Origin: DASZHJ01 sp035581425
GTDB taxonomy: Bacteria > Pseudomonadota > Alphaproteobacteria > ATCC43930 > CGMCC-115725
Assembly: GCA_035581425.1 (NCBI GenBank)
Contig: DATJVP010000024.1
Span: 1-64,000, forward strand
DNA: 64,000 nucleotides
Direction of reading: 5' to 3'
The notes beneath the pieces were generated by a model. That model was not told the origin of the DNA and did not search any database. It saw nothing but the letters and a program-made list of their open reading frames with translations. This document shows, one piece after another, positions 60,180-64,000 of the stretch (positions are counted from its first letter, which is position 1; every line of letters starts with the position of its first letter). The translations under genes were made by a program, and so were the position numbers.

Positions 60180-60311
60180 CCTTTTAGCATCATCGGCACT
60201 GATGGCAATTGCGGATCGTGCGTCGCCGCACCGAAGGCGCGCGAATTCCCGCCCGCTGTTGCAGCGGGGCAACAATCTTAAATCGCTGGGGAGTCTTGGC
60301 TTTCCCGGGTC

Positions 60312-60917
60312 TCAGCCCGCCGTATGGGTGAGAACCTCCAACGAGCCCTCGTAGATCATGCGAACGGCGACGAAGGCGACCACGGCAAGGCCGAGCCAGG
60401 CGATCCATCGGTGCCGACCCAGGAGCCGCGCCACGAGATGCGAGGCGATGCCCATAAGCGCCACCGAAAAGACGAGGCCGATCACCAGGATTATCGTGTG
60501 CTGGTGCGCGGCGCCGGCGACCGCGAGAACGTTGTCGAGTGACATCGAGATGTCGGCGATAGCGATTTGCACGCTCGCCTGCCAGAAGGTCTTCTGCGGG
60601 CCAGCCGTATTGCCGGCTCCGAATTTCCCGTGACCTCGCCGGAGCTCGCGGAAGAACTTCCAGGCGACCCAAAGCAGCAGAATTCCACCCGCGAGCGTCA
60701 GGCCGACGATCGCCAGGAGCTGCAGCGCGACGCCCGCGAAGACGATGCGCAGCACCGTCGCGGCGACGACGCCCCAGAAGATCGCGCGCCGCCGGTCATC
60801 GGGAGTGAGGCCCGCCGCCGCCATCCCCACGACGACCGCATTGTCTCCGGCGAGCGCGAGGTCGATCAGAATGACCGAGACGAGCGCCCAGAGCTCCTGC
60901 AAGCCGAACCCGCCCAT
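60312..60917 (-). CDS. TerC family membrane protein (YjbE-like)
   Basis: 201 residues, about 7 membrane helices. Both acidic metal-binding helices are present: LIDLALAGDNAVVVG and IADISMSLDNVLAVAG. Members of this family export manganese or calcium. GGAAGG lies 7 nt before the ATG. Divergent from an MFS gene. Confidence 0.92.
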   Translation of the reverse strand: MGGFGLQELWALVSVILIDLALAGDNAVVVGMAAAGLTPDDRRRAIFWGVVAATVLRIVFAGVALQLLAIVGLTLAGGILLLWVAWKFFRELRRGHGKFGAGNTAGPQKTFWQASVQIAIADISMSLDNVLAVAGAAHQHTIILVIGLVFSVALMGIASHLVARLLGRHRWIAWLGLAVVAFVAVRMIYEGSLEVLTHTAG

Positions 60918-61056
60918 CGCCCATCCTTCCGATCCCGACGCAGGCGGAGCCTGAAGCGCCGGGCGTTACGATTCAAGAAGCTACTCGGAGCGACACGCGA
61001 GGGCATTGCAAGCGGGCGCCGCCCGCACCACACTCGCGCGCCTCGACGCCCTCCCC

Positions 61057-62184
61057 ATGCGCATTCCAATCCTCGCGCGCTTCGCGCTCTTCGCTTCTGC
61101 GAGCCACGTCATCATCGCCGTGCAGCTCGCGTTCTGGCCGCTCTTCCTTGCGGCGCGCGGGCTCGATGCCACGGAGATGGGGATCGTCACCGGTATCGGG
61201 CTTTGGGCGCGTGTTGCCGCGCATCCGCTTGTGGGATTCTTCGCCGATCTCAGCGGCGACCGCAGGCGGGTCATGCTCATCCTCTCGGTCTTCGCCTTCC
61301 TGAGCTTCGGCCTCTACGTCCCCGCTCACGGGTTCTGGCCGATGCTTTTGATCGGCACCGTTTCCGGCATTGCCTTCGCGACCGCGCTGCCGCTCGCGGA
61401 CAATGCCGTGCTGCAATCGGGCGTCGACTACGGGCGGTTCCGCATCTGGGCCTCGCTCACCTTCCTGGTGGTGACCCTCGCGATCGGCGAGCTCTTGAAG
61501 CGCGCGCCGCCCGACAGCCTTGTGGTGCTGCTGCTGATCGGGAGCGCACTCATGGGGCTCAGCGTCTGCGCGATGCCCCGCGGCGACGGGCCGGCGGCGC
61601 GGCGCTCGGATCCCGGCGCCTGGCGGAGCCTGATCCGCGGCCGACACCTCCTCTTCCTCGCGGCGGCCGCGCTCATCCAGGCGAGCCATCTCGTCTACTA
61701 CGGCTACAGCTCCCTCTATTGGAAAGGGCTTGGATACGGCACCGACGTCATCGGCTGGCTCTGGGCAGAGGGCGTCGTCGCGGAGATCATGCTCTTCTAC
61801 TGGGCGAGCCGTCTCTTCAGGGGTGCCAATCCCGCTCATTTGCTGCTTCTCGGTGGCGCCGCTGGCGTGCTGCGCTGGACGGTACTCGCCAGCGCGACGT
61901 CGCTTTGGGCGCTTGCGGCCGTCAACTTCATGCATTGCTTCACCTTCGCAGCCGCGCATTTGGGCGCCATGTACTACCTGCTGCGCAATGCGCCCGCGAG
62001 CCACGCCGGCACCGCGCAATCCCTCTACTCCGCAACGCTGGGCTTGGGTTTCGGGCTGGTGGCGTTTTTTGCGGGCGCGCTCTACGACGCCGTCGGCGGG
62101 AGTGCCTTCTATGCGATGGCTACGATGTCGGGCGCGGGAGCAGCGGCGGCACTCCTCCTGGGGCGATTGGCGACGAAATCTTAA
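61057..62184 (+). CDS. MFS transporter, 3-phenylpropionate permease-like (HcaT/PPP family)
   Basis: 375 residues and 12 predicted helices. N-terminal RFALFASASHVIIAVQLAFWPLF, GIGLWARVAAHPLVGFFAD with RRR after it, and C-terminal GTAQSLYSATLGLGFGLV match the MFS_1_like/HcaT group. Substrate unknown. Start at MRIPILARF fits the first helix better than an upstream in-frame start. Confidence 0.9.
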   Translation: MRIPILARFALFASASHVIIAVQLAFWPLFLAARGLDATEMGIVTGIGLWARVAAHPLVGFFADLSGDRRRVMLILSVFAFLSFGLYVPAHGFWPMLLIGTVSGIAFATALPLADNAVLQSGVDYGRFRIWASLTFLVVTLAIGELLKRAPPDSLVVLLLIGSALMGLSVCAMPRGDGPAARRSDPGAWRSLIRGRHLLFLAAAALIQASHLVYYGYSSLYWKGLGYGTDVIGWLWAEGVVAEIMLFYWASRLFRGANPAHLLLLGGAAGVLRWTVLASATSLWALAAVNFMHCFTFAAAHLGAMYYLLRNAPASHAGTAQSLYSATLGLGFGLVAFFAGALYDAVGGSAFYAMATMSGAGAAAALLLGRLATKS

Positions 62185-62217
62185 GGCTTTCCGCCGACAC
62201 TCGGCCGGGAGCCCCAC

Positions 62218-63174
62218 ATGCCATCTCGGAAATCACGTCCTCTCTCGAGTGCAGCGCCGCAGGCACCGGTCGTGATCCGGCGCGGGCGCGGAAGGCTGCG
62301 CATCAAGCGGCCGATCACCGACGCCGTCTTCGACCTCATGGCCGTCGCCGCACGCGAGCCGACAGAGCCTGGCATGCCCGAGCCGAACTGGCCCAGCGCC
62401 GATGGTGGTTTCCTCTCTGCGGTGCTCCGCGCACAGCGTGTGCCCGAAGCGCTCGCGCGCGAGATCGCCGCGGCGATCCCCGAGCGCGGCCCCAGCGACG
62501 CAACGATGGTCGACCGCCTGTCACAGGCGCTCGATGCCGTCCTGGACTTCACCCCGATCGAGACGCTCCTCAATGCACCTGCCCTGCTGCTGGCAGGACC
62601 GCCCGGCGCTGGCAAGACCACGCTCGCGGCGAAGCTCGCGGCCCGGCGCGAGCGTGGCACGGCTCGTCTTGTCGCGGCCGACGGCGAGCGCGCGGGCGCG
62701 CTGGCGCAATTGCGCGAGTTTGCGGCGGCGCTCGGCAATCCGCTCCTCGAGGCGGAGACACCGGCTGCGCTCGCGGCAATCGCTGCGGGCCATTCCACCG
62801 AGCCGCTCATTCTCGACATGCCCGGCGTCGATCCCGCTGACGCCAAGGCCTGGCAAGCGCTTCGTCCCTGGCTCCATGTCGTCTCCGCGATGCCGGTCCT
62901 CGTGCTTCCCGCCAATGTTCCGGCCGAGGAGGCGCTCGCCATGGCGACCCACTTCCGTGCGCTCGGCGGGGGCTACGCGGTCCTCACCCGCTTCGACATG
63001 GTACGCCGCGTCGGCGGCACACTCGGCGCGAGCCTTGCGGGCGTGCCGCTCGCTGGCGTCAGCGTCACTCCCAATTTCGCCTATGGTCTTCGACCGCTCA
63101 GTCCGGAGATCCTCGCGCGACGCCTGCTTTCGGGCGCGCTCGAGGCTGCACGCTGGCAGGCGCCGGCGGCCTAA
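62218..63174 (+). CDS. SRP/FlhF-type GTPase, orphan
   Basis: 318 residues. An N-terminal basic and helical part (1-115) precedes an SRP-family G domain: G1 AGPPGAGKTTLAAKLAA, VAADGERAGALAQL (the DxxRxGA loop), G3 LDMPGVD, G4 TRFDM followed by RRVGG, and the closing LSPEILARRLL. Such GTPases (Ffh, FtsY, FlhF) position membrane machinery. No flagellar genes are in the window, so the partner is unknown. It lies 33 bp downstream of the MFS gene. Confidence 0.87.
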   Translation: MPSRKSRPLSSAAPQAPVVIRRGRGRLRIKRPITDAVFDLMAVAAREPTEPGMPEPNWPSADGGFLSAVLRAQRVPEALAREIAAAIPERGPSDATMVDRLSQALDAVLDFTPIETLLNAPALLLAGPPGAGKTTLAAKLAARRERGTARLVAADGERAGALAQLREFAAALGNPLLEAETPAALAAIAAGHSTEPLILDMPGVDPADAKAWQALRPWLHVVSAMPVLVLPANVPAEEALAMATHFRALGGGYAVLTRFDMVRRVGGTLGASLAGVPLAGVSVTPNFAYGLRPLSPEILARRLLSGALEAARWQAPAA

Positions 63175-63178
63175 GCCC

Positions 63179-63970
63179 CTACCGCCATCGCAATAGCCTC
63201 CGTTCCAGCGCGGAGAGGCCCCATCCGATGAGGAGGCCGAGGATGGCGAGCACCACGACGCCCGCCATCAATTGATCCGTCTGCATGAGGTTGCCAGTCG
63301 TGAGGACGAAGGCGCCGATCCCCTGCTGCGCGCCGATCATCTCCGCCGCCACCACCAGTAGCAGCGCCGTCGCCGCGGAGATGCGGAAGCCCGCGAGGAT
63401 GCTTGGAAGCGCGCCCGGCAGCACGACCTTGCGCAGGATGGCCCCGAAAGGGAGGCCGAAGCTCTGCGCCATGCGCACGAGACTCAGCGGGACGCCATCG
63501 ATCCCGCTGTAGGTCGCAATCGCGGTCGGGAAGAAGACGCCGAGCGCGATCGTCGCCCATTTCGAGGGTTCGCCGATGCCGAGCCAGAGAATGAGCAGCG
63601 GCAGCAGCGCGATTTTCGGAATGGGAAAGAGCGCGGAGATCACCGGTACTCCCACCGCACGCGCGATCGAGAAGAGCCCCATCGCGAGGCCCGTTGCGAG
63701 CCCCGCGAGAGTGCCGATCGCCCAGCCCGCGAGAATGCGGCTCGACGAAGCTCCGAGATCGCGCCAGAACGACGCGGTCGTCGCGAGATGCGCGAGCGCC
63801 CGCGCGATGCTCCAGGGGCTCGGCAGGAAGACCGGCGTGATGATGCCGAACGAGACCGCGCCCTGCCATACCAGCAATAGCAAAGCGAAGGCGATGACGG
63901 AGGCCCAGCGCTTGCGCTGCAGCGAGAAGCCGCCGCCGCGGAAGGCAATCGCGCGCCGGTCGCTAGGCAT
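63179..63970 (-). CDS. ABC transporter permease, SsuC/TauC type
   Basis: 263 residues, 6 membrane helices. The EAA-like loop reads AQSFGLPFGAILRKVVLPG followed by ALPSILAGFRISAATALL. Such permeases import sulfonates, taurine, nitrate or pyrimidine precursors. It overlaps by 8 bp the end of an upstream gene that runs off the window. Convergent with the GTPase gene. Confidence 0.92.
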   Translation of the reverse strand: MPSDRRAIAFRGGGFSLQRKRWASVIAFALLLLVWQGAVSFGIITPVFLPSPWSIARALAHLATTASFWRDLGASSSRILAGWAIGTLAGLATGLAMGLFSIARAVGVPVISALFPIPKIALLPLLILWLGIGEPSKWATIALGVFFPTAIATYSGIDGVPLSLVRMAQSFGLPFGAILRKVVLPGALPSILAGFRISAATALLLVVAAEMIGAQQGIGAFVLTTGNLMQTDQLMAGVVVLAILGLLIGWGLSALERRLLRWR

Positions 63971-64000
63971 CGCTCATCTCGCGGTCGGCAAGCCGCGCCT
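63963..64000 (-). CDS. 3' end of a gene entering from outside the window
   Basis: A frame on the minus strand ends ARLADREMSDA and TAG at 63965-63963, overlapping the permease start by 8 bp. It is probably the ATPase or substrate-binding subunit of the same importer, but only 11 residues are seen. Confidence 0.4.
   Translation of the reverse strand, partial: ARLADREMSDA

Noticed and set aside
60918..61056. Manganese (yybP-ykoY) riboswitch expected before TerC/YjbE genes
   Set aside because: The spacer is short and I see none of the conserved riboswitch segments in either direction.
1..64000. CRISPR arrays, insertion sequences, tRNA or rRNA genes
   Set aside because: No regularly spaced repeats, transposase-like proteins, terminal inverted repeats or cloverleaf-like segments were seen while reading both strands.

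Overview
The window looks like chromosomal DNA of a GC-rich alphaproteobacterium, probably in the Rhodospirillales sphere. The grounds are the COQ9-type gene divergent from rpsU, the three-gene proton-translocating transhydrogenase (pntAA/pntAB/pntB), the glutathione-dependent formaldehyde dehydrogenase, DUF465 (YdcH) small proteins and an OpgC acyltransferase. I see no rRNA, tRNA, insertion sequence, phage, integrase or CRISPR array. Genes are dense, many are joined by ATGA/GTGA overlaps, and codon use looks even, so this reads as core plus lineage-specific chromosome rather than a mobile island.

Layout. 1-5.6 kb: 3' part of an acyl-CoA synthetase, DUF427, a translationally coupled RnfD-like membrane protein and DUF2330 pair, PPK2, an ABM-type monooxygenase-like protein and a small secreted protein. 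5.6-13.7 kb: YdcH, ubiX, a lipoprotein with an intact metzincin motif, a TIGR02444 protein, phosphofructokinase, a second YdcH, a GGDEF diguanylate cyclase, purE-purK, pncC and a spermidine-synthase-like methyltransferase. 13.7-19.2 kb: a TPR/2OG-oxygenase protein, coq9 and def divergent from rpsU, a Tat-exported HAD phosphatase, a small lipoprotein, and bfd-bfr for iron storage. 19.3-28.1 kb: an AMP-forming ligase, then a long leftward gene set running pntAA-pntAB-pntB-frmA-unknown-aroE-like-flavoprotein.

28.4-29.9 kb: ECF sigma factor and its membrane anti-sigma factor. 29.9-38.0 kb: a glycan locus. Leftward, galE, a giant glycosidase/glycosyltransferase-2 fusion and an MsbA/ChvA-type ABC exporter; rightward, ugd and uxs. 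Together they can supply UDP-Gal, UDP-GlcA and UDP-Xyl and make and export a polymer. A UDP-glucuronate 4-epimerase (46 kb) and an opgC plus two SGNH-hydrolase genes (49-52 kb) may belong to the same surface or periplasmic glycan pathway. 38.1-45.7 kb: an unusual fusion of a degenerate metallophosphoesterase domain with a radical-SAM domain, DUF1684, an ABC1-family kinase, PepF-like oligopeptidase and FadD-like ligase.

46.8-53 kb: zinc alcohol dehydrogenase, cytochrome P450, the SGNH/OpgC operon and a medium-chain reductase. 53.2-57.7 kb: a complete four-gene BMP-family (nucleoside-type) ABC importer with overlapping start and stop codons throughout. 57.7-64 kb: two tandem OmpA-family proteins, a TerC/YjbE membrane protein, an MFS transporter, an orphan SRP/FlhF-type GTPase and an ABC permease of the SsuC/TauC type, cut at the window edge just after the 3' end of its upstream neighbour.

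The strongest leads are the glycosidase-glycosyltransferase/exporter/OpgC glycan system, the metallophosphoesterase-radical SAM fusion, a pair of SGNH proteins of which one has lost its catalytic residues, a lipoprotein with a complete metzincin zinc motif, and a bacterioferritin lacking one ferroxidase ligand. All functions are inferred from sequence motifs read by eye; no database search was run.
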